Assembly: GCA_030418115.1 (NCBI GenBank)
Contig: JAUHQD010000001.1
Coordinates: forward strand, 620,001-684,000
DNA from: Alteromonadaceae bacterium BrNp21-10
Lineage (GTDB): Bacteria > Pseudomonadota > Gammaproteobacteria > Enterobacterales > Alteromonadaceae
DNA length: 64,000 bases
Direction of reading: 5' to 3'
Shown one piece after another: positions 9,178 to 18,107 of this stretch (positions are counted from its first letter, which is position 1; each line of letters begins with the position of its first letter). The notes under the pieces were generated by a model. That model was not told the origin of the DNA, ran no database searches, and worked only from the letters and a program-made list of their open reading frames with translations. A program made the translations under genes and the position numbers.

Positions 9178-9942
9178 CTACCATTTCTTTTTAGGGGCGA
9201 ATAATTCATCCAACTCATCTTTACTTTCTTCCACCCGTTTGGCGGTATCGGCGGCATTGGCATCACGCATATTTTGATGAATATTATTCAATTGAGAAGT
9301 TAATTCGGCCAAGGTGGTAGTCACATATTCATCCTGTACCTTCTGTGCTTTTAGTGCCGCCAAGCCTTTTTCTAGATATTGTCTTGCAGACCCTAACATT
9401 TTGGATTGTAAGGAAGCGTGCACTCGCCGTTTAATGGTTTCAATATTAACTTTAAGTTGATAGCGGTCGAGCATTCGGTCTTGTTCGACAAATAGTTTGG
9501 GGTCTATTTTACCCTTATGATTTTCACTGCGCAGAATAATGCGGATACGTTTTATACCTTGTAACAAGGCAATAATTAACTTTTCATTATCGGGCAGATT
9601 GAAACGGCTTTCTAAATTATTATTTTCTTCAACGTTGATACTATCTATTTGTTGTTGGGTATCTCGAATGCGGCTTTTGGTGTCTTTGTTTGTCGTATAG
9701 TTGAGTGATTGTTTGAGGGCATTGACAATCCGACGCAGCAAAATAACGTGCATATGATTGGTTACCGGTAAATGCTCCATTGCTGCCAGTAGATCATCGG
9801 TTTCATCAATAATCGTTTTTAACTTACCTAATTCAGCGCGTTTTTCAGATTCGACTTTATTTTTGTGTTGTTGCACTGCATTAATGGCCACCGCCGTTAA
9901 TATTAGAACCACAATAAGAATAATTACAATTGTAAACATCAT
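9178..9942 (-). CDS. Uncharacterised membrane-anchored coiled-coil protein
   Basis: I do not recognise a named family. The 254-residue product starts with one hydrophobic helix (about residues 3-22) and continues as a charged, mainly helical region likely to form coiled coils, ending in an acidic stretch and a basic tail (APKKKW). This predicts an inner-membrane protein with a long cytoplasmic helical domain. It sits between the CrbS-like kinase and a small histidine kinase, all on the minus strand. It could be a scaffold for one of these kinases, but nothing in the sequence proves that. Confidence 0.65.
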   Translation of the reverse strand: MMFTIVIILIVVLILTAVAINAVQQHKNKVESEKRAELGKLKTIIDETDDLLAAMEHLPVTNHMHVILLRRIVNALKQSLNYTTNKDTKSRIRDTQQQIDSINVEENNNLESRFNLPDNEKLIIALLQGIKRIRIILRSENHKGKIDPKLFVEQDRMLDRYQLKVNIETIKRRVHASLQSKMLGSARQYLEKGLAALKAQKVQDEYVTTTLAELTSQLNNIHQNMRDANAADTAKRVEESKDELDELFAPKKKW

Positions 9943-10014
9943 AGAAATTAAGTACCTCTGTAGCGTCTTGATTAATCTTAGCAGCCGCTACTTATTACTG
10001 CTTATCGGCGAATG

Positions 10015-10689
10015 CTAAGGTAATTTTAGTGTAAAAACACTACCACCATAGGTTCCACCGTTTTCCATCAGAATAATACCGTTACGATCCGCACGGGTGT
10101 GGGCATTGGCAATCATCTTGGCAAAGTAAAGCCCTAAGCCGGTGCGACCTGTACTGATATCAAAATCTTGCATATCGGTTAAGTTAGCGTCAATCATACT
10201 TTGTGGGTAACCCATGCCGTCATCTTCAACGCGTATGCACAAATAACTGTCTTCCACACTGACATTAAGCAAAATATGTTTCTTGCTATAGCGAATAGCA
10301 TTGATCAAAATATCATTCAGCAATGCACAAATAAGTTCTTGATCATAATACCAAACTAAATCATCGGGCTGTTGAACTTCCAGAGTCATGTTTTTATTGG
10401 CAGTGTAATTTTGGTTGGTTGCAACCACTTCATCAATCAAATCTTCAACAAAGTATTCGTCAATGTTTAACGGTAATTTGTCTTTGCCAACTCGATATAA
10501 TGACAAAATATGCATTAGGCTGGTATTTAGCCGTGACGCCTCATAATGAATGCTGGCTAGTTGATCAACAGCCCCAGGATGTGACTGACCTAATTCATCG
10601 GTGAGAGTTTCTATTGATTGCAACAGAAGACACAATGAATTTTTCATATCATGTACTGCAGATGCTAATACGGTCGAAAAGTCGATCAT
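10015..10689 (-). CDS. Small soluble sensor histidine kinase
   Basis: This roughly 224-residue protein has a phospho-acceptor helix with SAVHDMKNSL near residue 13 and an HATPase_c domain with NDILINAIRYS (N box), VEDDGMGYP (G1) and GRTGLGLYFAKMI (G2). It has no membrane segment or sensor domain, so input must come from a partner or from the cytosol. I took ATG 10689; a TTG four codons upstream is possible and neither has a good ribosome site. No response regulator is adjacent. The REC-TPR protein at 34972 is one candidate partner, but this is a guess. Confidence 0.8.
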   Translation of the reverse strand: MIDFSTVLASAVHDMKNSLCLLLQSIETLTDELGQSHPGAVDQLASIHYEASRLNTSLMHILSLYRVGKDKLPLNIDEYFVEDLIDEVVATNQNYTANKNMTLEVQQPDDLVWYYDQELICALLNDILINAIRYSKKHILLNVSVEDSYLCIRVEDDGMGYPQSMIDANLTDMQDFDISTGRTGLGLYFAKMIANAHTRADRNGIILMENGGTYGGSVFTLKLP

Positions 10690-10954
10690 TAAAATACTCA
10701 AAATAGTAAAGCAGATGCCAATGAATGGTTTATATCAGTTGAAAGCAGGGATTAACAGGCTTGATTTGCGATAGAAATACATCTTTTGCCAAAATTTTAT
10801 GGAATTAATGTTGGCATAGGTATATATATTTAGAAGAAACAGGTATAAATAACTATCTCGTTATAATCGTTAAGCTCAACCTTGTTGAGAAGGATTGATT
10901 TGAGAAGCATAACGCTTACACTATTTTCTGCGAACAATTAGGCTAATCAGATAA

Positions 10955-11929
<975 letters not shown>

Positions 11930-11957
11930 TTGTTTAATCATTGAATGCCAAAATAAT

Positions 11958-11982
11958 AAAAACCGCTGATTAGGCGGTTTTT
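11958..11982. terminator. bidirectional terminator between cysB and the sdaA repeat array
   Basis: AAAAACCGC at 11958-11966 pairs with GCGGTTTTT at 11974-11982 around a 7-nt loop. The run of T after the stem terminates cysB. On the other strand the stem is followed by TTTTTATTATTTT, so it should also end transcripts from sdaA that cross the repeat array. This gives a predicted sdaA 3' UTR of about 870 nt. Confidence 0.85.
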
Positions 11983-11987
11983 GCTTT

Positions 11988-12843
11988 TAACATTCGATAA
12001 TATTAACAGCCAATCCGCCGCGAGCCGTTTGCTTATGTACGCACTTATTTCATCCTGAAAACGTGCTTGCCCCACGATTAAAACCGCTTAACGAAAAGGC
12101 GTGGCTTTTCTTGCTGCTTTAATTGTGGCTGAGCATCCGTGCTCAGCAAATAAACGGTTAACATTCAATTATATTAACGGCTAATCCGCCGCGAGCCGTA
12201 TGCTCATATACGCACTTATTTCATCCTGAAAACGTGCTTGCCCCACGATGAAAACCGCTTAACGAAAAAGTGTGATTTTTCTTGCTGTTTTAAGCGTGAC
12301 TGAGCATCCGTGCTCAGCAAAGAAACGGCTTAACATTCAATTATATTAACGGCTAATCCGCCACGTGCCGTTTGCTTATGTACGCACTTATTTCATCCTG
12401 AAAACGTGCTTGCCCCACGATTAAAAACGCTTAACGAAAAGTGTGATTTTTCTTGCTATTTTAACCGTGGCTGAGCATCCGTGCTCAGCAAAGAAACGGT
12501 TAACATTCAATTATATTAACGGCTAATCCGCCGCGAGCCGTATGCTCATATACGCACTTATTTCATCCTGAAAACGTGCTTGCCCCACGATGAAAACCGC
12601 TTAACGAAAAAGTGTGATTTTTCTTGCTGTTTTAAGCGTGACTGAGCATCCGTGCTCAGCAAAGAAACGGCTTAACATTCAATTATATTAACGGCTAATC
12701 CGCCGCGAGCCGTTTGCTTATGTACGCACTTATTTCATCCTGAAAACGTGCTTGCCCCACGATTAAAAACGCTTAACGAAAAAGTGTGATTTTTCTTGCT
12801 ATTTTAACCGTGGCTGAGCATCCGTGCTCAGCAAAGAAACGGT
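11988..12843 (-). repeat. five tandem ~171-bp units, each containing a copy of the sdaA 3' end
   Basis: Unit boundaries are 11988-12158, 12159-12330, 12331-12500, 12501-12672 and 12673-12843 (171, 172, 170, 172, 171 bp). Each begins with the same ~40 bp that forms the end of sdaA, including the codons for [10 protein letters not shown] and the stop. The rest of each unit is noncoding. Units 2 and 4 are nearly identical, as are 3 and 5, so a two-unit block was itself duplicated; unit 1 is the most diverged. Unit 3 shares CCACGTGCC with the real sdaA end where the others have CCGCGAGCC. There are no spacers, so it is not a CRISPR array, and no ORF of note lies inside it. Confidence 0.97.
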
Positions 12844-12846
12844 TAA
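11988..12846 (-). ncRNA. predicted structured 3' UTR of sdaA made of repeated GGA-loop hairpins
   Basis: Read in the sdaA direction, unit 5 holds four stems. (1) GCTGAGCA/TGCTCAGC (12813-12832) has loop CGGA, inside an outer TTAACCGT/ACGGTTAA stem (12804-12846) that includes the sdaA stop. (2) GAAAAA/TTTTTC lies at 12778-12795. (3) TTTCA/TGAAA has apical GGA (12733-12745) and an outer GCAC/GTGC. (4) AACGGC/GCCGTT (12690-12714) has CGGA in the loop. All three GGA triplets of the unit fall in loops. Paired changes between units keep stems 1 and 2. CsrA/RsmA proteins bind GGA in hairpin loops, so a sponge-like RNA is plausible. Transcription and binding are inferred. Confidence 0.45.
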
Positions 12847-14207
12847 CATTCAATTATATTAACGGCTAATCCGCCACGTGCCGTTTCTTTGTACTTGGCT
12901 TGCATGTCCTTGCCGGTGTCCCACATGGTTTTGATGACTTTATCTAGTGACACTTTGTGCTCACCACTACCGCGCACGGCTAATCGGGAAGCGTTGATGG
13001 CTTTGATGGCACCCATGGCATTACGTTCAATACAAGGAACTTGCACTAAACCACCCACGGGATCACAAGTTAAGCCTAAGTTATGTTCCATGCCTATTTC
13101 GGCGGCATTTTCCACTGCGCTTAAGTTACCGCCTAAAATTTCGGTTAGTGCACCAGCGGCCATAGAGCAGGCAACGCCAACTTCGCCCTGACAACCCACT
13201 TCGGCACCCGAGATAGACGCATTTTTTTTGTATAAAATGCCAATGGCGGCCGCGGTAAGTAAGTAGCGACTGGCGGTTTCTTCATCCACCGGGCGCACGA
13301 ATTTATCAAAATAGCTCAGTACCGCTGGAATAATGCCAGCAGCACCATTAGTTGGTGCGGTGACCACGCGGCCACCAGCGGCATTTTCTTCATTCACCGC
13401 CAATGCGAACAGGTTGACCCAATCCATGGCTATCATGGGGTCGGCATTTTTTTCATTTTGTAGACGGCGGAATAATTCCGGCGCTCGGCGGGTTACTTTT
13501 AGCCCACCGGGTAAAATACCTTCATTTTCAATCCCGTTTTGAATGCTTTGCTGCATTACCTGCCATATATGCCAGAGTTTGGCGCGTACTTCAGATTTTG
13601 GCCGGTTTTCATTGGCCATCATTAAACTGCTAATACGCACGCCTTGTTCTTTGCATAGTGCGAGTAATTCACCTGCGGTTGAAAACGGGTAGGGGATGTC
13701 ACCCACTTGTATTTCAGCCTGCTGTTTTTGTGTTGCAAAATCTTGTTCGCGAATAACAAAACCACCACCAATAGAGTAATAACTCTGTTCAAAAATGATT
13801 TTATCTTTGTGTCTAGCGGTAAATGTTAGGCCATTAGCATGCAGTGGTAATTGTTTTCGACGATGGAAGACAATCGCATTTTTACGTGGGAACTGAATAT
13901 GATGGTTGCCTGCAATGGTTATTTGTTGCTGTTTTTCAATATCTGCCAGTAATGGCGAAATAATGTTGATATCGATGGTTTCTGGCTCATAACCACATAA
14001 TCCGAGTATCACAGCCTTGCCCGTACCATGACCAATTCCGGTTTGCCCTAAAGAGCCAAACAATTGGGTGGTTATGCTGGTCGTGTTAGTTAGGTGATTT
14101 TCTGCAATTAACGTATCCACGAAGTATTTAGCGGCACGCATAGGGCCTACTGTATGGGAGCTGGATGGTCCAATGCCGACACTGAACATATCAAAAACAC
14201 TAATCAT
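12843..14207 (-). CDS. sdaA: L-serine ammonia-lyase, iron-sulfur type, single chain
   Basis: The 454-residue protein has the usual SdaA length and opens [26 protein letters not shown]. It contains the iron-sulfur cysteines in [10 protein letters not shown] and in [15 protein letters not shown]. It deaminates L-serine to pyruvate and ammonia in the cytosol using an oxygen-labile 4Fe-4S cluster. The C-terminal end is intact although its last ~40 bp are copied five times immediately downstream. No partner gene is nearby, so it is probably transcribed alone, with a very long repeated 3' region ending at 11958. Confidence 0.95.
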   Translation of the reverse strand: MISVFDMFSVGIGPSSSHTVGPMRAAKYFVDTLIAENHLTNTTSITTQLFGSLGQTGIGHGTGKAVILGLCGYEPETIDINIISPLLADIEKQQQITIAGNHHIQFPRKNAIVFHRRKQLPLHANGLTFTARHKDKIIFEQSYYSIGGGFVIREQDFATQKQQAEIQVGDIPYPFSTAGELLALCKEQGVRISSLMMANENRPKSEVRAKLWHIWQVMQQSIQNGIENEGILPGGLKVTRRAPELFRRLQNEKNADPMIAMDWVNLFALAVNEENAAGGRVVTAPTNGAAGIIPAVLSYFDKFVRPVDEETASRYLLTAAAIGILYKKNASISGAEVGCQGEVGVACSMAAGALTEILGGNLSAVENAAEIGMEHNLGLTCDPVGGLVQVPCIERNAMGAIKAINASRLAVRGSGEHKVSLDKVIKTMWDTGKDMQAKYKETARGGLAVNIIEC

Positions 14208-14333
14208 TTTTTTATCCGAACATTGTTGAAGGCGGCACTATGCGTAAATGTCACTGTGGTCTCAAGTAGTGTAGTGGTAATAGTTAAATTTGGTTTGTTG
14301 CGAGGATGTAAACTTAAGTTGCTGTTAGCTAGT

Positions 14334-14903
14334 TTAGTGATGGATTACGTGACTTAGGTTACGAATAATGGCGGCGGTGGCTCCCCAAATCATTTGTTGT
14401 TGCCATGGAATAAAGTACACAGGATAACGTTTATTTTGGCGCTCTGACCAATGGATGTGATGATTGTCTATATTGAGTACGTGAGCCAAGGGCACTTCAA
14501 AAATATCGGCGACTTCATTGCTATCTGCTTGCAGTGTAAATGGGGGCGTGACTAAGCCAATATAGGGCGTGATTTCGTAGCCACTAATGGTGCGAAATTG
14601 ACTGAGCTTACCAATCACTTCGATATGATGCGCGTCTAGGCCAATTTCTTCTTGGGTTTCTCGCAGGGCAGTATGCTCTAAGCTTTTATCCGTTGTTTCC
14701 CAGCGTCCGCCTGGGAAACTAATTTGACCGGGGTGGTGTTTTAAATGCAATGCCCGATGGGTTAAGAGTAATTGCAGTTCTTCTCGGATCACAATAGGAA
14801 TAAGTACCGCCGCGGCACTACCTGTCTTGCGCAACGGAAAGTCGGCCTCGGTAAAACGACTTTGTTGGTGATAAAAACGGCTCAAAAATTGTTGACGATT
14901 CAT
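14334..14903 (-). CDS. NUDIX hydrolase, CoA pyrophosphatase-like (NudL/YeaB family)
   Basis: The 189-residue protein has a NUDIX box around FPGGRWETTDKSLEHTALRE and TQEEIGL (residues 64-91) and the upstream LLLTHRA segment seen in YeaB/NudL proteins. These cleave coenzyme A and related pyrophosphates to 4'-phosphopantetheine and 3',5'-ADP using Mg2+ or Mn2+. It lies 12 bp downstream of pabB on the same strand, an arrangement also common in enterobacteria, so the two are probably co-transcribed. The specific substrate is inferred from the family. Confidence 0.85.
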   Translation of the reverse strand: MNRQQFLSRFYHQQSRFTEADFPLRKTGSAAAVLIPIVIREELQLLLTHRALHLKHHPGQISFPGGRWETTDKSLEHTALRETQEEIGLDAHHIEVIGKLSQFRTISGYEITPYIGLVTPPFTLQADSNEVADIFEVPLAHVLNIDNHHIHWSERQNKRYPVYFIPWQQQMIWGATAAIIRNLSHVIHH

Positions 14904-14915
14904 ATCAAACTTTTA

Positions 14916-16283
14916 TCATGAGGATAGTACCGGTAAGATTTTATCTACCTTATGAAAAGTTTCTTGGTATTCCTCATCTACGTCAGAGTCCACCACCAAA
15001 CCTCCGCCCGCCCAACAGTAAATTTTGCTCTGTTCACATAACAAAGTGCGAATGCAGATATTGGTGTCCATTTTGCCGTTAACGCTAATATAGCCGATGC
15101 TACCGCAATAGACGTTACGTCGATGGGGCTCCAAATCTTCGATCACTTGCATGGAGCTTATCTTCGGAGCGCCGGTTATAGAGCCTCCGGGAAAGGCGCC
15201 TCGTAATAAATCCAGCGCCGACAACTCAGGCTTTAAGGTACCTACCACAGTTGAAACTAAATGATGTACTGCGGGAAAGCTTTCAATGGCGAATAATTGC
15301 GGCACTTTTACGCTGCCAGCAACACAGCTTTTACTTAAATCGTTTCTGAGTAAGTCGACAATCATCAGGTTTTCTGCCTGATCTTTAGTTGAATGCCTTA
15401 ATTCAGTTTTCATCAATTCGTCCGCTTGCGCCTCTTGTTTTCGAGGCCGAGTGCCTTTAATCGGCCGCGTTTGCACTTGCTGGCCATCAACGGCAATAAA
15501 GCGCTCTGGACTAATACTGAGTACACAAGCTTCTGGAAGACGTATAAAGGCTGAAAATGGCGCTTTGTTGGCATTGCGTAAACCTATGTAAGCTTGCCAT
15601 TCATCACCCTGATAAGTGGCACTGAAACGTTGCGACAAGTTGACCTGATAGCAGTCCCCAGCTAATAAATGTTGTTGAACTTGATCAAACTTACTGTGGT
15701 ATTCAGCCTCAGTCATGTTTGATTGCCATGGGGTGCTTAACTTAAATGGCGTTGCTGAAGTTAATGGTTGGTTCGCTTTCAATTCCAATTCATTGGCGCT
15801 TGGCGCTGCAAAATCGGCATGGGTTACTAATAACCATTGTTGTAGATGATGGTCTTTAATCACCGCCCAAGTATAAATACCCATCGCCATTTGTGGACTG
15901 TGATAATCATCAATTGCTAATTCGGGTATGGATTCAAATTGGCGACCTAAGTCGTAAGCCATATAACCCATTGCGCCACCACTGAAAGGCAAGTCACTTT
16001 CAAAAGTGTCGTTGCCAAAAATGCGCTGGATTTGTTGTTGCACTATTAACAGCGGATCGTCGTCTTGCATTGATAACTGCTGTTGCTGGTAATCATAAAC
16101 TTGTGTAATGCCGTTGATCGTGGTCAGTGTGGTAACTGGTGCGGCAACAAATAGATCAAAGCGTGCATCTTGGTGCTGGCTATTCGCTGAGTCGAGCAAG
16201 CAGGCCCAAGGTTGATTGGCAAAGTGTTGAAATAGCAGACAAATGTCTATATCGGTGCTGATGTTGAGTTTTTGTATGTTCAC
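14916..16283 (-). CDS. pabB: Aminodeoxychorismate synthase component I
   Basis: The 455-residue chorismate-binding enzyme contains PIKGTRPR, whose lysine is the nucleophile typical of PabB, then RNDLSKSC and GGSITGAPK of the chorismate-utilising fold. It converts chorismate and ammonia (from PabA) to 4-amino-4-deoxychorismate for folate synthesis. TrpE is excluded by the PIKGT motif and the shorter length. It is the first gene of a likely two-gene unit with the NUDIX hydrolase and is divergent from fumarase. Confidence 0.92.
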   Translation of the reverse strand: MNIQKLNISTDIDICLLFQHFANQPWACLLDSANSQHQDARFDLFVAAPVTTLTTINGITQVYDYQQQQLSMQDDDPLLIVQQQIQRIFGNDTFESDLPFSGGAMGYMAYDLGRQFESIPELAIDDYHSPQMAMGIYTWAVIKDHHLQQWLLVTHADFAAPSANELELKANQPLTSATPFKLSTPWQSNMTEAEYHSKFDQVQQHLLAGDCYQVNLSQRFSATYQGDEWQAYIGLRNANKAPFSAFIRLPEACVLSISPERFIAVDGQQVQTRPIKGTRPRKQEAQADELMKTELRHSTKDQAENLMIVDLLRNDLSKSCVAGSVKVPQLFAIESFPAVHHLVSTVVGTLKPELSALDLLRGAFPGGSITGAPKISSMQVIEDLEPHRRNVYCGSIGYISVNGKMDTNICIRTLLCEQSKIYCWAGGGLVVDSDVDEEYQETFHKVDKILPVLSS

Positions 16284-16359
16284 GACTTAACTATATCTTA
16301 TAAAAAATTTAGGCGTTGTTCATCTTGGAGAGTTGACGCGCAGCAGGGTATCATAGGCA

Positions 16360-16376
16360 AATAGGGTATACCTATT
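16360..16376. promoter_or_regulatory. inverted repeat in the pabB-fumarase intergenic region
   Basis: AATAGG (16360-16365) and CCTATT (16371-16376) flank a 5-nt spacer, about 64 bp before the fumarase ATG. It could be an operator for either divergent gene. I cannot assign a regulator. Fumarase has a good AGAGG ribosome site 7 nt before its start. Confidence 0.25.
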
Positions 16377-16439
16377 GATATACAATAGAAAATACATGCA
16401 CAACGTGAACAAAAAAAGACAACGACCAAGAGGCCAAGC

Positions 16440-17966
16440 ATGACCGTTATTCGTCAGCAAGATTTCATCGACAGCATTGAAGATGCATTGCAATTTATCT
16501 CCTATTACCACCCATTAGATTACGTAAAAGCGGTGGAGCAGGCTTATAACCGAGAGCAAAGTCAGGCGGCTAAAGATGCTATGGCGCAGATCCTGATCAA
16601 CTCCAGAATGTCGGCTGAAGGTCATCGTCCTCTTTGCCAAGATACCGGAATCGTCACTTGCTTCGTAAAAGTGGGTATGCAGGTGCAGTGGGATAAAACC
16701 GACATGACTGTGCAGCAAATGCTCGACGAAGGTACCCGCCGCGCTTATGGCAACAAAAATAACCCACTGCGTGCGTCGATTGTTTCTGATCCCGCTGGTG
16801 CGCGTATTAACACTAAAGACAACACTCCAGCGGTATTGCATTTAGATATGGTTGCTGGCGATAAAATTGAAGTGATGATTGCCGCTAAAGGCGGCGGCTC
16901 AGAAAATAAATCGAAAATGGTGATGCTTAACCCCAGCGATTCAATCGTTGATTGGGTACTAAAAACCTTGCCGACCATGGGCGCTGGCTGGTGTCCACCG
17001 GGTATGCTAGGTATAGGCATTGGCGGCACCGCCGAAAAAGCCGCCGTACTGGCCAAAGAAAGCTTAATGTATCCGGTCGATATTCAGGAATTACAAGAAC
17101 GTGGTGCACAAACCACTGAAGAAAAATTGCGTTTAGAGTTATTTGAGAAAGTGAATAAGCTGGGTATTGGTGCCCAAGGCCTAGGCGGCTTAACTACAGT
17201 AGTCGACGTTAAAATAATGTCGGTTCCCACTCATGCCGCGTCTAAACCAGTAGCGATGATCCCTAACTGTGCCGCTACTCGCCATGCTCATTTCTTTTTA
17301 GATGGTAGTGGTCCCGCAGAATTAAAAGTACCTAAATTAGAAGATTGGCCAGAAATTACTTGGGAAGTCGGGGCCAATACTCGCCGCGTGAATTTAGATA
17401 CGTTAACTCGTGATGATATTCAAGATTGGAAAGCCGGTGAAACCGTGTTGCTATCTGGCAAAATGCTTACTGGTCGTGATGCGGCCCACAAACGTATTCA
17501 AACCATGTTGGATAACGGCGAAGGTCTACCTGAGGGTGTTGACCTCACGAACCGTTTTATATACTACGTTGGCCCCGTGGATGCAGTACGTGACGAAGCC
17601 GTAGGACCAGCAGGACCGACTACCGCCACCCGTATGGATAAATTTACCGATATGATGCTGGAAAAAACCGGCTTAATCGGCATGATTGGTAAAGCAGAGC
17701 GTGGTCCTGAGACCGTAAAAAGTATTGCTAAGCATAAAGCTGTGTATTTAATGGCGGTTGGTGGTGCTGCATATTTAGTCTCCAAGGCAATTAAAAAGTC
17801 TCGGGTAGTGGCATTTGAAGACTTAGGTATGGAGGCTATTTATGAATTTGAAATTGAGGATATGCCGGTAACTGTGGCAGTGGACAGTCAGGGAAATAAT
17901 GTCCATGAAACTGGCCCCGCTATTTGGAAATCGAAAATTGAAGTAATGGACGCAGCCAAAGCATAA
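16440..17966 (+). CDS. Class I fumarate hydratase (4Fe-4S)
   Basis: The 508-residue protein has the three cluster cysteines of class I fumarases: C66 in RPLCQDTG, C185 in WCPPGMLGIGIGG and C277 in PNCAATRH. It also carries the C-terminal motifs SGKMLTGRDAAHKR and GPAGPTTATRM. It interconverts fumarate and malate in the TCA cycle with a 4Fe-4S cluster and is oxygen-sensitive. It is monocistronic and followed by a strong terminator. It corresponds to the FumA/FumB group, but I leave the symbol blank because the two cannot be told apart here. Confidence 0.94.
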   Translation: MTVIRQQDFIDSIEDALQFISYYHPLDYVKAVEQAYNREQSQAAKDAMAQILINSRMSAEGHRPLCQDTGIVTCFVKVGMQVQWDKTDMTVQQMLDEGTRRAYGNKNNPLRASIVSDPAGARINTKDNTPAVLHLDMVAGDKIEVMIAAKGGGSENKSKMVMLNPSDSIVDWVLKTLPTMGAGWCPPGMLGIGIGGTAEKAAVLAKESLMYPVDIQELQERGAQTTEEKLRLELFEKVNKLGIGAQGLGGLTTVVDVKIMSVPTHAASKPVAMIPNCAATRHAHFFLDGSGPAELKVPKLEDWPEITWEVGANTRRVNLDTLTRDDIQDWKAGETVLLSGKMLTGRDAAHKRIQTMLDNGEGLPEGVDLTNRFIYYVGPVDAVRDEAVGPAGPTTATRMDKFTDMMLEKTGLIGMIGKAERGPETVKSIAKHKAVYLMAVGGAAYLVSKAIKKSRVVAFEDLGMEAIYEFEIEDMPVTVAVDSQGNNVHETGPAIWKSKIEVMDAAKA

Positions 17967-17978
17967 TGGGTCGACCGC

Positions 17979-18004
17979 AAAAAGGCGTCTACGGACGCCT
18001 TTTT
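17979..18004 (+). terminator. rho-independent terminator of fumarase
   Basis: AAAAAGGCGTC (17979-17989) pairs perfectly with GACGCCTTTTT (17994-18004) around the tetraloop TACG. It begins 12 bp after the fumarase stop codon. Confidence 0.92.
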
Positions 18005-18107
18005 ACACTTTAGTGAGCGGCATTGCTCACAGATCTATGGTGTACCAGCATGGTCTGCGGTTATAGTCGTAGCTGCTTCATAAAAAGTAACAGGAATAAC
18101 AATAACA

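Noticed and set aside
11988-12843. CRISPR array
   Set aside because: Units are ~171 bp of continuous repeat with no variable spacers, and no cas genes are present.
11988-12843. Integron attC cassette array
   Set aside because: No integrase and no cassette ORFs; the units lack the paired R/L core sites and instead copy the sdaA end.
12889-13542. Plus-strand ORFs opposite sdaA
   Set aside because: They are shadows of the sdaA coding frame with no ribosome sites or family resemblance.
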